The notes beneath the pieces are model-generated. The model searched no databases. It had not been told where the DNA came from and saw only the letters and a list, made by a program, of their open reading frames with translations. Shown piece by piece: positions 27,938-36,989 of a DNA stretch of 64,000 bases. The first letter of the stretch is position 1. Each line of letters begins with the position of its first letter. The stretch spans positions 1-64,000 of the forward strand of contig NZ_JAWLVJ010000016.1 in NCBI RefSeq assembly GCF_033100395.1, read 5' to 3'. The position numbers and the translations under genes were made by a program. The DNA is from Terasakiella sp033100395 (GTDB lineage Bacteria; Pseudomonadota; Alphaproteobacteria; Rhodospirillales; Terasakiellaceae).

Positions 27938-30091
27938 ATGAATGCACAAACACAAAAACAAGCACTCCCAAGCACCATATCCATGGACTCCCCGGATCGA
28001 TTTATTAACCGTGAAATTTCCTGGCTGTCGTTCAATACACGTGTATTGGAAGAAGCCGATAATGAACATCACCCGCTCCTGGAACGCCTGCGCTTCCTTT
28101 CGATCTCTGCGGCCAACCTGGATGAATTTTACATGGTGCGCGTTGCAGGTCTGAACGGTCAGGTTCATGCCGGTGTAAAAACGCTCAGCTATGATGGCCT
28201 CAACCCGGCACAACAGCTGGATCAAATTCATGAGGCCGCCAACAAACTGGTAATGGGTCAGCAGGAACAATATCGCAAGCTGCGCGCCTTGTTGCTGAAA
28301 GAGGGCATCAAGGTTTTGAAAAGCCAGGATGTGCCCAAACGCGACATCACCTGGCTGGAAGAACATTTCATTCAACAGATTTTCCCATCGCTAACGCCAC
28401 TGGCAATTGACCCGGCGCACCCCTTCCCGTTCATTCCGAACCTGGGGCTTGCGATGATGTTCTCCCTTGAATCCACGATTGATCAGCAACCGCTGAAAGC
28501 CATGGTACCGCTGCCGCAGATGCTGCCGCGCTTTATCCGCCTGCCGGACTATGGCAAGACCATCCGCTTCATGCCAATGGAACAAGTGATTGACTTGTTC
28601 CTGGACCGTCTATTCCCGAACTATAAAGTGATTTCTTCCGGTCTGTTTAAAGTCATCCGTGACAGCGAGATGGAAATCGACGAAGAAGCCGAAGATCTGG
28701 TACGCACCTTCGAAAGCGCACTGAAACGCCGTCGTCGAGGGTCTGTCATTCGTTTGTCAATTGATTCTGAAATGTCAGAAGACCTGCGTGATCTGGTAAT
28801 CGATGAGCTCAACGTGGATATGGAAGACTGCTTCGTTCTGGACGGACTGCTGGGTCTGGCAGATACGAAAGAACTGATCGCGGATGAACGCCCTGATCTA
28901 CAATTCAAGCCCTATAACGTGCGCTTCCCGGAGCGTATCCGTGACTTTGGCGGCGATTGTTTTGCCGCCATTCGCAAAAAAGACTTTGTGGTTCATCATC
29001 CTTACGAAAGCTTTGATGCAGTTGTGCAGTTTGTCTTGCAGGCTGCGCGTGATCCAAATGTAGTTGCAATCAAACAGACGCTTTATCGCACCTCCAACAA
29101 TTCCCCCATCATTAAGGCCCTGATGGAAGCGGCCGAAGCGGGAAAATCTGTCACAGCAATGGTGGAACTGAAAGCGCGCTTTGACGAAGAAGCCAACATT
29201 CGCTGGGCACGTGATCTGGAACGTGCCGGCGCCCAAGTGGTCTATGGCTTCGTTGATAAAAAGACACACGCCAAAATTAACCTTGTGGTGCGCCGCGAAG
29301 GTGAAAAACTGCGCTCATACGTTCACTTGGGCACTGGCAACTATCACCCGATTACGGCCAAGATTTATACTGACCTGTCTTTCTTCTCGTGTGATCCCGG
29401 TATTTGTCGAGATGCGACCAAGCTATTCAACTATATGACGGGCTATGCCGAACCTGAAAAAATGGAAAAAATGGAATATTCGCCACTGACCTTGCGCGAC
29501 ACCATTATTGACGGCATTAATAATGAGATCAAAAACGCCAAGGCCAAAAAGCCAGCGGCTGTCTGGGCGAAGATGAATTCGGTCGTGGACCCAAAAATCA
29601 TCGATGCGCTTTATGAAGCCTCCCAAGCCGGCGTACAGGTTGACTTGGTGATCCGTGGCATTTGCTGCCTGCGCCCAGGTGTGCCGGGTCTTTCTGAAAA
29701 CATCCGGGTGAAGAGCGTGGTTGGTCGTTTCCTTGAACATTCCCGCATCGTCTGTTTTGGCAACGGTGGCAAGCTGCCGAACCCGAAAGCAAAGATTTAC
29801 ATTTCTTCTGCGGACTGGATGCCGCGTAACCTGGATCGCCGTGTAGAAACCCTGATCCCGATTGAGACAGAAACCGTTCACCGTCAAATTCTGGATCAGA
29901 TCATGCTGGCGAACCTGAAGGACGAAGCCCAAAGCTGGGTCCTAAAAGCCGATGGATCGTTTGATCGCGTTGAAGCTGATGAAACCGGGTTCTCGTGTCA
30001 CAACTACTTCATGACCAACCCAAGCCTGTCTGGTCGTGGATCAGCCCTGAAGAAAAAAGGCAGAAGTCTAAAGAAGTTGATGTTAGACTAA
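27938..30091 (+). CDS. ppk1: Polyphosphate kinase 1
   Basis: A 717-residue enzyme that reversibly polymerises the gamma-phosphate of ATP into polyphosphate. The N-terminal region has FINREISWLSFNTRVLEEA. Catalytic-domain motifs are KQTLYRTSNNSPI, HAKINLVVRREG with His444 (the likely autophosphorylated His, as His435 in E. coli), HLGTGNYHP, and FLEHSRIVCFGNG with His601. Length fits the PPK1 family. The Ppx/GppA gene begins 4 nt after its stop codon, giving a polyphosphate synthesis/breakdown operon. Confidence 0.95.
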   Translation: MNAQTQKQALPSTISMDSPDRFINREISWLSFNTRVLEEADNEHHPLLERLRFLSISAANLDEFYMVRVAGLNGQVHAGVKTLSYDGLNPAQQLDQIHEAANKLVMGQQEQYRKLRALLLKEGIKVLKSQDVPKRDITWLEEHFIQQIFPSLTPLAIDPAHPFPFIPNLGLAMMFSLESTIDQQPLKAMVPLPQMLPRFIRLPDYGKTIRFMPMEQVIDLFLDRLFPNYKVISSGLFKVIRDSEMEIDEEAEDLVRTFESALKRRRRGSVIRLSIDSEMSEDLRDLVIDELNVDMEDCFVLDGLLGLADTKELIADERPDLQFKPYNVRFPERIRDFGGDCFAAIRKKDFVVHHPYESFDAVVQFVLQAARDPNVVAIKQTLYRTSNNSPIIKALMEAAEAGKSVTAMVELKARFDEEANIRWARDLERAGAQVVYGFVDKKTHAKINLVVRREGEKLRSYVHLGTGNYHPITAKIYTDLSFFSCDPGICRDATKLFNYMTGYAEPEKMEKMEYSPLTLRDTIIDGINNEIKNAKAKKPAAVWAKMNSVVDPKIIDALYEASQAGVQVDLVIRGICCLRPGVPGLSENIRVKSVVGRFLEHSRIVCFGNGGKLPNPKAKIYISSADWMPRNLDRRVETLIPIETETVHRQILDQIMLANLKDEAQSWVLKADGSFDRVEADETGFSCHNYFMTNPSLSGRGSALKKKGRSLKKLMLD

Positions 30092-30095
30092 GTCT

Positions 30096-31589
30096 ATGGA
30101 TTATACGCTTAAGTCCGATCAAAAGGGCCGCTTGACCGCAATCGTCGACATCGGGTCCAATACCGTGCGCCTTGTGGTGTTTCATGGTCCCGCCCGTATC
30201 CCCCTGCCCGTTTTTAACGAAAAGGTACAATGCCGCCTTGGTCTGGGAATTGATGATACAGGCCTTTTGAACCCGCAAGGGGTCGAACTGGCCTATGAGA
30301 CCCTCAATCGCTTTATGAAGCTGATTGAGGTCATGGGGGTTGATAACGTCAATCTGCTGGCAACGGCGGCCGTGCGTGAAGCAAGCGATGGCCCTGCCTT
30401 TGTGGCAGAAATCAAAAAACGTTTTGGTGCTGACGTGCGCGTGCTTAGTGGTGAAGAAGAAGCAAAGCTGGCAGCCTTCGGTATCTTAAGCGGCCTACCC
30501 CATGCCGATGGCCTGCTGGGCGACATGGGTGGCGCAAGCTTTGATCTGGTTGGTCTGGATCATGGCGTATTCGACAAACATGACACAACGCCCCTTGGGC
30601 ACCTTCGGATCAGTGATGGAGACCGGACGTCCATCCCTGACATGCGAAAATTCATCCGCAATAAATTAACACCATTAAAATGGCTATCAGACATGAAGGG
30701 CCGTCCATTTTATGCCGTCGGCGGATCGTTACGTGCTGTTGCGCGGCTGCTCATGCATCAGACCGACTATCCACTGCATGTCATTGATAATTATACACTG
30801 AGCCATAGTGACGTAACCCGTCTTTTAGATGAGGCTGCTAAACTGGATCAGGATAAGCTTTTCTCAGTCCCCGACGTTTCCAAAAAACGTCTGGAAACCT
30901 TGCCTTCTGCCATTGCTTTGCTCCAGGAAGTGCTGGAGATCGTTCAGCCATCCGAACTTGTCTTTTCCGGCTATTCCATGCGTGAAGGCCAGTTCTTCCT
31001 GTCGCTGGATGAAGAACTGAAAAGCCAGGACCCGCTGATCAGCAGCTGCATCAATCTGGTGGAACGCGAAGGTCGTTTTGGACAACAAGGTGAAGAAGTC
31101 TATCACTGGATGGAACCGATCTTTGCCAATGATAGCGAAGAACATAATAACCTGCGTCACGCGGCTTGTTTGCTGCATGACATCGCCTGGGCAGAACATC
31201 CGGATTACCGCGCAGATCACGGCTTCCTGCGTGTTCTGCGCCTGCCTGTTGCTGGCCTGTCACACCATGATCGCGCTTTGATGGGCGCTTGTGTCTATAG
31301 CCGCTATAAAGGCGACTTCAAGGCCCGGATTGCCAAGCCGTTGCAGACCTTCTTAAATGATGAAGATGCCGTCTGGACAAAAACAGTCGGTGCTGCGCTA
31401 CGCCTCGCCCACACACTTGCAAGCGGTGCCCCGCACCTGCTAGATCAAACCCACCTCGAAATCCGTGGCGGTGAACTGATCCTGTCTTTGCCAGAAAATG
31501 AAGATATCTTCCTAGGCGAAGCCGTTGCAAAGCGCGTCCAGACCGTTGCTAAACATCTGGGCTTGAGCAGTCGGTTGGAGCATGGGTGA
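30096..31589 (+). CDS. ppx: Ppx/GppA exopolyphosphatase family protein
   Basis: A 497-residue protein that removes terminal phosphate from polyphosphate, or acts on pppGpp. The ASKHA-fold N-terminal half has VDIGSNTVRLVVF, ATAAVREASDG and GDMGGASFDLVGL. The C-terminal half from about residue 315 is an HD-like helical domain (RHAACLLHDIAW). It is encoded directly after ppk1, so exopolyphosphatase activity is the more likely role. No terminator is evident apart from the palindromic element just downstream. Confidence 0.9.
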   Translation: MDYTLKSDQKGRLTAIVDIGSNTVRLVVFHGPARIPLPVFNEKVQCRLGLGIDDTGLLNPQGVELAYETLNRFMKLIEVMGVDNVNLLATAAVREASDGPAFVAEIKKRFGADVRVLSGEEEAKLAAFGILSGLPHADGLLGDMGGASFDLVGLDHGVFDKHDTTPLGHLRISDGDRTSIPDMRKFIRNKLTPLKWLSDMKGRPFYAVGGSLRAVARLLMHQTDYPLHVIDNYTLSHSDVTRLLDEAAKLDQDKLFSVPDVSKKRLETLPSAIALLQEVLEIVQPSELVFSGYSMREGQFFLSLDEELKSQDPLISSCINLVEREGRFGQQGEEVYHWMEPIFANDSEEHNNLRHAACLLHDIAWAEHPDYRADHGFLRVLRLPVAGLSHHDRALMGACVYSRYKGDFKARIAKPLQTFLNDEDAVWTKTVGAALRLAHTLASGAPHLLDQTHLEIRGGELILSLPENEDIFLGEAVAKRVQTVAKHLGLSSRLEHG

Positions 31590-31601
31590 TACTATAAACT
31601 T

Positions 31602-31700
31602 TGTCATCCCGGATTTATTCCGGGACAACCGGCCAGAGGCAATTAATTACCTTTCGGGCATGCCACAACGGATTGTCCCGGCACAAGGGTCGGGATGACA
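31602..31700. repeat. REP/BIME-like intergenic palindromic element
   Basis: Nested inverted repeats: TGTCATCCCG (31602-31611) pairs with CGGGATGACA (31691-31700), and CCGGGACAA (31620-31628) pairs with TTGTCCCGG (31673-31681). The left half also folds on itself through CCCGG and CCGGG. The GTCATCCCGG core is frequent in dispersed intergenic repeats of alphaproteobacteria. It sits between the convergent ppx and rnd genes and may end transcription from both sides. Confidence 0.65.
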
Positions 31701-31716
31701 TATTTGAGGTTATCGA

Positions 31717-32874
31717 TTAATCAGCCAAATCAATAACCTTGATGTTCTTACCCGTAACGGCCAAAGCAAGCTTGCCTTCTTTCAGCTTGATCGCATCATT
31801 ACCAAACAGGTCACGACGCCAGCCTTTCAGGCACGGCACATCGGCTTGTCCCCCATAAGCGGCCAATTGTTCCAGATCAGATGCGTTGGCGACCAATTTC
31901 TGGGCAACATCATTATGTTCGCAATTGAACTTCAACAGAACTTTCAGCAAATCCATCACCGGGCCCAGACCTTTAGGCAGGTCTTTCTTGGCAGGAGGCT
32001 GTGGGTATTCAGACGGATCCATCGCCAAAGCACGTTTGATGGCAGCCAGAATTTCTGTGCCGTAACGGCCTTGCGCCAAAGATTTATTCATCCCGCGCAC
32101 CCGTTCAAGCGCATGGGCGTCTTTGGGAGTATGATGTGCAATCTCGATAATCGCATCATCACGGATCACGCGGTTGCGTGGCATATCCTTGCGTTGGGCT
32201 TCTTCTTCGCGCCAGGCGGCTACTTCGCGCAAGACAGCCAGCACTTTTGAACTTTTGGTGCGCGCCTTCAAACGTTTCCAGGACATCTGCGGATCAACGA
32301 TATAAGTGCTGGCACTTGTTAGCGCCGTCATCTCTTCATCCAGCCAAAACGCACGATCATTCTTTTCCAACTTGTCTTTCAAACGTTCATAGATCACGCG
32401 CAGGTGTGTCACATCCCCCAGTGCATAGGTGATCTGACGCTCTGTCAATGGACGTTTGGACCAGTCGGTAAAACGTGACCCTTTATCCAGCGTCTTCTTA
32501 CAGATGTTATTGACCAGCGTTTCGTAACCGACAGATTCCCCAAAACCGCAGACCATTGCGGCGACTTGTGTATCAAACATCGGAACAGGCGTTTTTCCGG
32601 TCAGTTTCACGAAAATTTCTACATCCTGGCGTGCAGCATGGAAGACTTTCAGGACATTTTCATTCGCCATCAGATCATACAAAGGCGCAAGGTCAATGCC
32701 TGGGGCCAGCACATCCACACAGAGGGCTTCGTCCGTCCCACCCAACTGCACGAGACACAGTTTCGGCCAGTATGTTTTTTCACGCAAAAATTCCGTATCA
32801 ACCGTGACGAAGCTTTCCGTCGACAAACGGTCGCAAAACGCGGTGAGCGTTTCTGTATCTGTAATCAATTCCAT
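31717..32874 (-). CDS. rnd: Ribonuclease D
   Basis: A 3'-to-5' exoribonuclease of about 385 residues, involved in tRNA and other stable RNA 3' maturation. The DEDD exonuclease domain has VDTEFLREKTYWPKLCLVQ, the FHAARQDVEIF motif and ITYALGDVTHLRVIYE. An HRDC helical domain follows (about 205-290). The start MELITDTETL at 32874 is chosen because homologues begin there; an in-frame ATG 15 nt upstream is possible. Confidence 0.92.
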   Translation of the reverse strand: MELITDTETLTAFCDRLSTESFVTVDTEFLREKTYWPKLCLVQLGGTDEALCVDVLAPGIDLAPLYDLMANENVLKVFHAARQDVEIFVKLTGKTPVPMFDTQVAAMVCGFGESVGYETLVNNICKKTLDKGSRFTDWSKRPLTERQITYALGDVTHLRVIYERLKDKLEKNDRAFWLDEEMTALTSASTYIVDPQMSWKRLKARTKSSKVLAVLREVAAWREEEAQRKDMPRNRVIRDDAIIEIAHHTPKDAHALERVRGMNKSLAQGRYGTEILAAIKRALAMDPSEYPQPPAKKDLPKGLGPVMDLLKVLLKFNCEHNDVAQKLVANASDLEQLAAYGGQADVPCLKGWRRDLFGNDAIKLKEGKLALAVTGKNIKVIDLAD

Positions 32875-32955
32875 CACTTTGTCATACACGCTTCACATTG
32901 AAATGAAAACCGAAAGTTACCCTACGACTAAGGTTGTACGAATTCCATATTGATT

Positions 32956-32979
32956 CGTTATGTCATTAAGGACATACTG
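32956..32979 (+). promoter_or_regulatory. Mo-box-like dyad 1 upstream of tupA
   Basis: CGTTATGTC followed by GACATA after six bases gives a half-perfect dyad: TATGTC pairs with GACATA, but the outer right bases (CTG) do not match CG. It lies 29 bp upstream of a better copy and in the same orientation, so the two look like tandem operators. Confidence 0.5.
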
Positions 32980-32984
32980 CTCAT

Positions 32985-33008
32985 CGTTATGACATCAAGA
33001 ACATAACG
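32985..33008 (+). promoter_or_regulatory. Mo-box-like dyad 2 upstream of tupA
   Basis: A CGTTAT-N12-ATAACG dyad with one further pair on each side (CGTTATG...CATAACG). This spacing and sequence match the known ModE operator type of proteobacterial molybdate-transport genes. It ends 34 nt before the tupA start codon, placing it over or next to the promoter. Binding by a ModE-type protein is inferred. Confidence 0.6.
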
Positions 33009-33042
33009 TAATTTTAAAACACCTCTAGGGACCCAACAACAC

Positions 33043-33861
33043 ATGAAACGTTTAAGTGTTTTCCTTTCAACTGTCTGCGTTGTCATTATGGCCGCGACAT
33101 TTGCACATGCGTCTTCCACCTTTATTACGGTGGCCTCCACAACATCAACGGCCAATTCCGGCCTGTTTGAATTCCTGCTGCCAAAATTCACCGAAGAAAC
33201 CGGCATTGAAGTCCGCGTTGTGGCTGTTGGTACAGGTCAGGCCATCCGTCTGGCACGCAAAGGCGATGCGGACGTGCTGTTTGTTCACCACCGCCCATCC
33301 GAAGAAAAATTCGTTGCCGACGGATTTGGCAAAAAACGCTTTGATGTGATGTATAACGATTTCGTCATCGTCGGCCCAAAAGAAGACCCGGCCAAGATCA
33401 AAGGCTGCAGCTCCCCTGTCAAAGCCCTTTCCATGATTAAAGATGCGGGTCAGTCTTTTGCCTCACGCGGGGATGACAGCGGCACCAACAAACGTGAACT
33501 ATCTTTGTGGAAAGCGGCAGGCCTTGCCAAAGAAGGTTTGAGCGGCAAATGGTACCGTGCAACGGGTTCTGGCATGGGCGCAACGCTGAACATCGCAGCT
33601 GGCATGAACGCCTATTCCTTAAGTGATCGCGGCACCTGGATTGCCTTTAAAAACAAACAGTCTCTGGAAGTTCTGTGCGAAGGTGACAAGGCCCTGTTCA
33701 ATCCATATGGCGTAATCGCTGTCAGCAAAGACAAGTTCCCGCATATCAAGGAAATGGAAGCCACAAAATTCGTCAAATGGCTGGTATCCCTGAAAGGTCA
33801 GAAACTAATCGGTGATTTCCGTGTGCAGAATGAACGTCTCTTCACACCAAACGCACAATAA
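33043..33861 (+). CDS. tupA: Tungstate-type ABC transporter substrate-binding protein
   Basis: A 272-residue periplasmic protein with a 23-residue signal peptide ending FAHA/SSTF. VASTTSTANSGL and VGTGQAI with DVLFVHH are typical of the TupA/PstS-like tungstate-binding family; RGDDSGTNKREL is a second oxyanion-binding loop. It presumably captures tungstate, or molybdate, for uptake. No TupB permease or TupC ATPase follows, so the pump must be elsewhere or lost. Two ModE-type dyads lie directly upstream, and a short ModE-like regulator is encoded convergently just downstream. Confidence 0.85.
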   Translation: MKRLSVFLSTVCVVIMAATFAHASSTFITVASTTSTANSGLFEFLLPKFTEETGIEVRVVAVGTGQAIRLARKGDADVLFVHHRPSEEKFVADGFGKKRFDVMYNDFVIVGPKEDPAKIKGCSSPVKALSMIKDAGQSFASRGDDSGTNKRELSLWKAAGLAKEGLSGKWYRATGSGMGATLNIAAGMNAYSLSDRGTWIAFKNKQSLEVLCEGDKALFNPYGVIAVSKDKFPHIKEMEATKFVKWLVSLKGQKLIGDFRVQNERLFTPNAQ

Positions 33862-33914
33862 CCCCAAACTCAAACTGTGAGTGATTTCTAGCGCTTTCAC
33901 TTGCAGATAAAACT

Positions 33915-33951
33915 AAAGGGCGGCCCGTTGACCAGGTCGCCCCTTTTTTTA
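33915..33951 (+). terminator. Terminator between tupA and the ModE-like gene
   Basis: AAAGGGCG (33915-33922) and CGCCCCTTT (33938-33946) form a GC-rich stem with one bulged C, followed by a run of T to about 33950. It serves tupA on the plus strand. The regulator gene ends within this run on the other strand. Confidence 0.6.
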
Positions 33952-34287
33952 TTCCTCAAGTAGGTTATCCATTTTCTTTAGAAGTGGTTCTGCCCCTTTG
34001 GTCGCGCCTTCTTCGGCTTCACGGTACAGCGCGATCAACTCTTTACCCACCGGGGTCAGTCGTGCCCCGCCACCACGTTTACCGCCGATAGACGTTTCCA
34101 CCACATCTTCGCTTAGAACGGACTGCACGGTTTCCAGCAGATGCCAAGCGCGGCGATAGGTCATGCCCATTTCCTTGGCCGCCCCGCTGATCGAACCGAC
34201 TTTTTCGATTTGTTCCAGCAAGGCGATTTTGCCCGGGCCGATATGACCTTTTGGAAAAGCAATACGGATGCGTAGTTTCGTTTCCAT
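33949..34287 (-). CDS. ModE-type winged-helix regulator without metal-binding domain
   Basis: A 112-residue protein made only of the ModE N-terminal winged-helix domain: a helix-turn-helix (GSISGAAKEMGMTYRRAWHL) and a basic wing (GGKRGGGARLTPVG). ModE of E. coli adds two molybdate-binding TOBE domains; these are absent here. ATG 34287 has AAAGG about 9 nt upstream; ATG 34296 is an alternative. Because Mo-box-like dyads precede the neighbouring tupA, it is the obvious candidate regulator. How it would sense oxyanion without TOBE domains is open. Confidence 0.85.
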   Translation of the reverse strand: METKLRIRIAFPKGHIGPGKIALLEQIEKVGSISGAAKEMGMTYRRAWHLLETVQSVLSEDVVETSIGGKRGGGARLTPVGKELIALYREAEEGATKGAEPLLKKMDNLLEE

Positions 34288-34303
34288 CCGTCTCATACCT
34301 TTG

Positions 34304-35581
34304 TTATTTAATTTTTCGGTAAATGTTTTCGATCCGCTTGAGAAGATCAGCCTCGCTATATGGTTTCAGCACATATTCACTGATCCCATATTCCTTGGCT
34401 TCCAGAATAGAATCTTCATCGTTCTTGGCAGACATCAGCATGAACGGCAGGTCTTCATCAAGATCGCGCACTTCTTCCAGAATTTCCTGACCATCCATAT
34501 CATCCAGACTGTCTGAACAGATCATCAGCTTCACAGGCGTGCGTTCCGCTTCAAAGACCCGCAGGGCCGTCTCCCCATCCGCAACAGAACGGATATCTAC
34601 AAAACCAACCTCGGTCAGGGAGTTTTCGATCTGACGGCGGATGTCATCATTTTCTTCTGCCAGCAACACACGGCTGTCGGCATATTGTTCTGCAAAGCGG
34701 CTGCGGACCTTATTCAGGCGGTTAAAGACCGTGCGACGCAACTGTTTAACCACATCATTTGGCAGATTATGCTTGGAAATCATCTGGTTCACAAGCGCCG
34801 TACTGACATAATTGGCAACGTTATTGATCGCCTGTTCCGGCAGAGTATCACGGTTGACCAAAGGCCCGTGCCAGTTCTTATGATCTTTCGCTTTTTCCGA
34901 GATGAAAGTCAGGGTGTTATCATTGATGTTGGCCGATTGGTTTTCCAAAAGGGCCTGTACCGCCTGATTGCTTTCCGTTTCCGCAACGGCTGTGGAAACC
35001 TTTTCCCCCAGTCCCTGACGTTTCGCAATCGCCGTCAGTGCGTCATCCTGAATACTTTCCGAAATAATCTCGATCAGTTCGTCATCATCCAGCATGGGAG
35101 AGAATTCCAGCATAGGCGAAGAAACTGTCGCGTCCATATCGCGCGCCAGCTTCGATGCCGTATCCTGCGGAATATTATCCATGGTCTTGATTTCTTCAGA
35201 CAGAATCGCACGGATATCTGCCAACTGATCATTGGCAAGCCCCTGCATCACCTCAATCACCATTTCACTGGCTTTAGAGGTTGCATCATCATCCAACGCA
35301 GGCGTTAGCTCACCAATACGTGACGCCAGTTTTTTACGCACTGCTTCGTCTTCATCCTTGGTCAAAATCACCTTGGCCTGAAGCGGGGCCTGCTTATTCT
35401 GTGCCACAACTTCGCGGACTTCCTTGTTCTTATCGGTGGCAAAGAAATAGAGCAGTTCCGGCTCAAGATCTGTCAGGGCAGCCAAATCCTTGCGGGCCTC
35501 TACATCATCGCTCATCGCGATTTGCTTGGCCTCTTCATATGACGGTTTGGTATCCCGTTTGCCTTTTAACCAGCCTAACAC
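34304..35581 (-). CDS. DUF2336 protein with C-terminal (pseudo)receiver domain
   Basis: A 425-residue soluble protein. Residues 1-290 contain a helical repeat-like region of the alphaproteobacterial DUF2336 family. Residues from about 302 form a receiver domain (VLLAEENDD, MLMSAKND, YVLKPYSEADLL). At the expected phospho-acceptor position the sequence is ICSDSLDDMDG: in a gap-free alignment Ser356 replaces the aspartate, with Asp357 next to it. The conserved acidic cluster, Ser and Lys are kept. The start is GTG 35581 with GGAGAG upstream. Phospho-independent signalling is possible. It lies 46 bp downstream of the secretion operon on the same strand and may be co-transcribed with it. Confidence 0.82.
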   Translation of the reverse strand: MLGWLKGKRDTKPSYEEAKQIAMSDDVEARKDLAALTDLEPELLYFFATDKNKEVREVVAQNKQAPLQAKVILTKDEDEAVRKKLASRIGELTPALDDDATSKASEMVIEVMQGLANDQLADIRAILSEEIKTMDNIPQDTASKLARDMDATVSSPMLEFSPMLDDDELIEIISESIQDDALTAIAKRQGLGEKVSTAVAETESNQAVQALLENQSANINDNTLTFISEKAKDHKNWHGPLVNRDTLPEQAINNVANYVSTALVNQMISKHNLPNDVVKQLRRTVFNRLNKVRSRFAEQYADSRVLLAEENDDIRRQIENSLTEVGFVDIRSVADGETALRVFEAERTPVKLMICSDSLDDMDGQEILEEVRDLDEDLPFMLMSAKNDEDSILEAKEYGISEYVLKPYSEADLLKRIENIYRKIK

Positions 35582-35627
35582 TTACACTCTCTCCGCAGCT
35601 GAGTATTTCTTCATCCAATACATACAC

Positions 35628-36989
35628 TTATCTTTCCCTAAACGCATTCAGTAAAGATACGTAAACCGGACGCGTCAGATATTCCAACAGTGTTTGTTCC
35701 CCCGTAATAATCGCTGCCTGCACTGTCATGCCGGGCACAATTCTATGTTCTACACCATTTGCGAGGAGAAAGTCTTCCTTTAAGCGAATATGACCTCTAA
35801 AAAATGGATTTCCTTCCTCATCGGTAAATGTTGTAGCGGAAAATTTGATCAATTCTCCCTCAACAGTCCCATAACGACGGGCATCAAAACCTGTAATCGT
35901 CACCTTTGTCGGTTGCCCCACAGCAATATGGCCGATATCACTGGGCTGAATCTTATTTTCAATGATCACCTGTTCATCAGCCGGGATAATTTCCATCACG
36001 ATCTGGGCAGGTTCTACAACCGCGCCTGGTGTATTGATTTCCAGGCCATGCACCACACCGCTTACAGGGGCACGCAATTCAAGGCGTGTTACTTTATCTT
36101 CCAGGCGAGCGATATTTTCGCGCACCTCGGCCAGTTGACCACTAACATTATCCAGTTCATCCAACGCTTTACCGCGTTCCTGAACATCCACTTCCAGGAT
36201 TTGGTTTTCGGTTTCTTCAATACTGGCCAGCGCCTGTTCTTTGGAAACTTCAGCTTCTGTGATCGAACCTTTGTTCTTCGCCAGTTCCAGTTCCGCATTA
36301 ATCAAGGTCACGCGTGATCCATGCCCAGACTTAAACAGCTTTTTCCGCATGGTCACTTGTTGCGCCAGAAGCTTGGACTGTTTTGCCAAACTTTGGGCCT
36401 GACGGTCATAGTTTTCCACTGATTTCTTCTGCTGATCGATCTGGGAGCGAAGAACCGTTTTCTCACCTTCAATCCGCGCCAAGATCCCTTTCAGGTTAAA
36501 CTTACTTTCTTCAACCAGTTCCGGATAATCCTTCATAAAGCCAGAATAATCGGGTTCAGTCCCATCAATAAAAGCACGCAGGCGGCGTTGCTTAATAGAC
36601 AGTGCCGCTTCACGGGCTTTGATCTGATTTAATTCAGCTGTACGAAGGGTTGGTTCAAACTGCAACAGCGGCTGGTCTTTTTCAACATAGTCACCCGCAC
36701 GAACCAAAATTGCTTTAACAATCCCGCCTTCAAGATGTTGCACAACCCGCTTGTCACCAGATGGGATAACCGTGCCTTCGGTGGTGGCAGAGGTTTTGAT
36801 TTCAACGAAATGCGACCAGACAACGGCTGCGACCAACAAGCCCATGATCAGAATAATCAGACTGGAGGCTGCACGCGATGGCCCTGCTTCTTCCAACATG
36901 GCTTCGTGGGACAAAAGTTTCAGCTGTTCACGCGGCATGGTCCGCTTGCGTGACAGAACTTCGTTTTCGATATCGTCTGACGTGCTCAT
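35628..36989 (-). CDS. Type I secretion membrane fusion protein (HlyD/PrtE family)
   Basis: A 453-residue periplasmic adaptor linking the inner-membrane ABC pump to a TolC-type outer-membrane channel. One membrane helix (about 41-61), then a biotinyl/lipoyl-like half (GTVIPSGDKRVVQHLEGGIVKAI), a long coiled coil (about 115-285) and the returning beta-barrel (LRAPVSGVVHGLEINTPGAVV). The C-terminal PGMTVQAAIITGEQTLLEYLTRPV is typical of the family. Its ATG overlaps the stop codon of the preceding ABC gene in TGATG, so the genes are translationally coupled. No outer-membrane channel gene is in the window. Confidence 0.92.
   Translation of the reverse strand: MSTSDDIENEVLSRKRTMPREQLKLLSHEAMLEEAGPSRAASSLIILIMGLLVAAVVWSHFVEIKTSATTEGTVIPSGDKRVVQHLEGGIVKAILVRAGDYVEKDQPLLQFEPTLRTAELNQIKAREAALSIKQRRLRAFIDGTEPDYSGFMKDYPELVEESKFNLKGILARIEGEKTVLRSQIDQQKKSVENYDRQAQSLAKQSKLLAQQVTMRKKLFKSGHGSRVTLINAELELAKNKGSITEAEVSKEQALASIEETENQILEVDVQERGKALDELDNVSGQLAEVRENIARLEDKVTRLELRAPVSGVVHGLEINTPGAVVEPAQIVMEIIPADEQVIIENKIQPSDIGHIAVGQPTKVTITGFDARRYGTVEGELIKFSATTFTDEEGNPFFRGHIRLKEDFLLANGVEHRIVPGMTVQAAIITGEQTLLEYLTRPVYVSLLNAFRER

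Noticed and set aside
32890..33042. A riboswitch (Moco type) before tupA
   Set aside because: The leader is too short and the visible dyads fit a DNA operator of the ModE type; no Moco-RNA pattern is evident.
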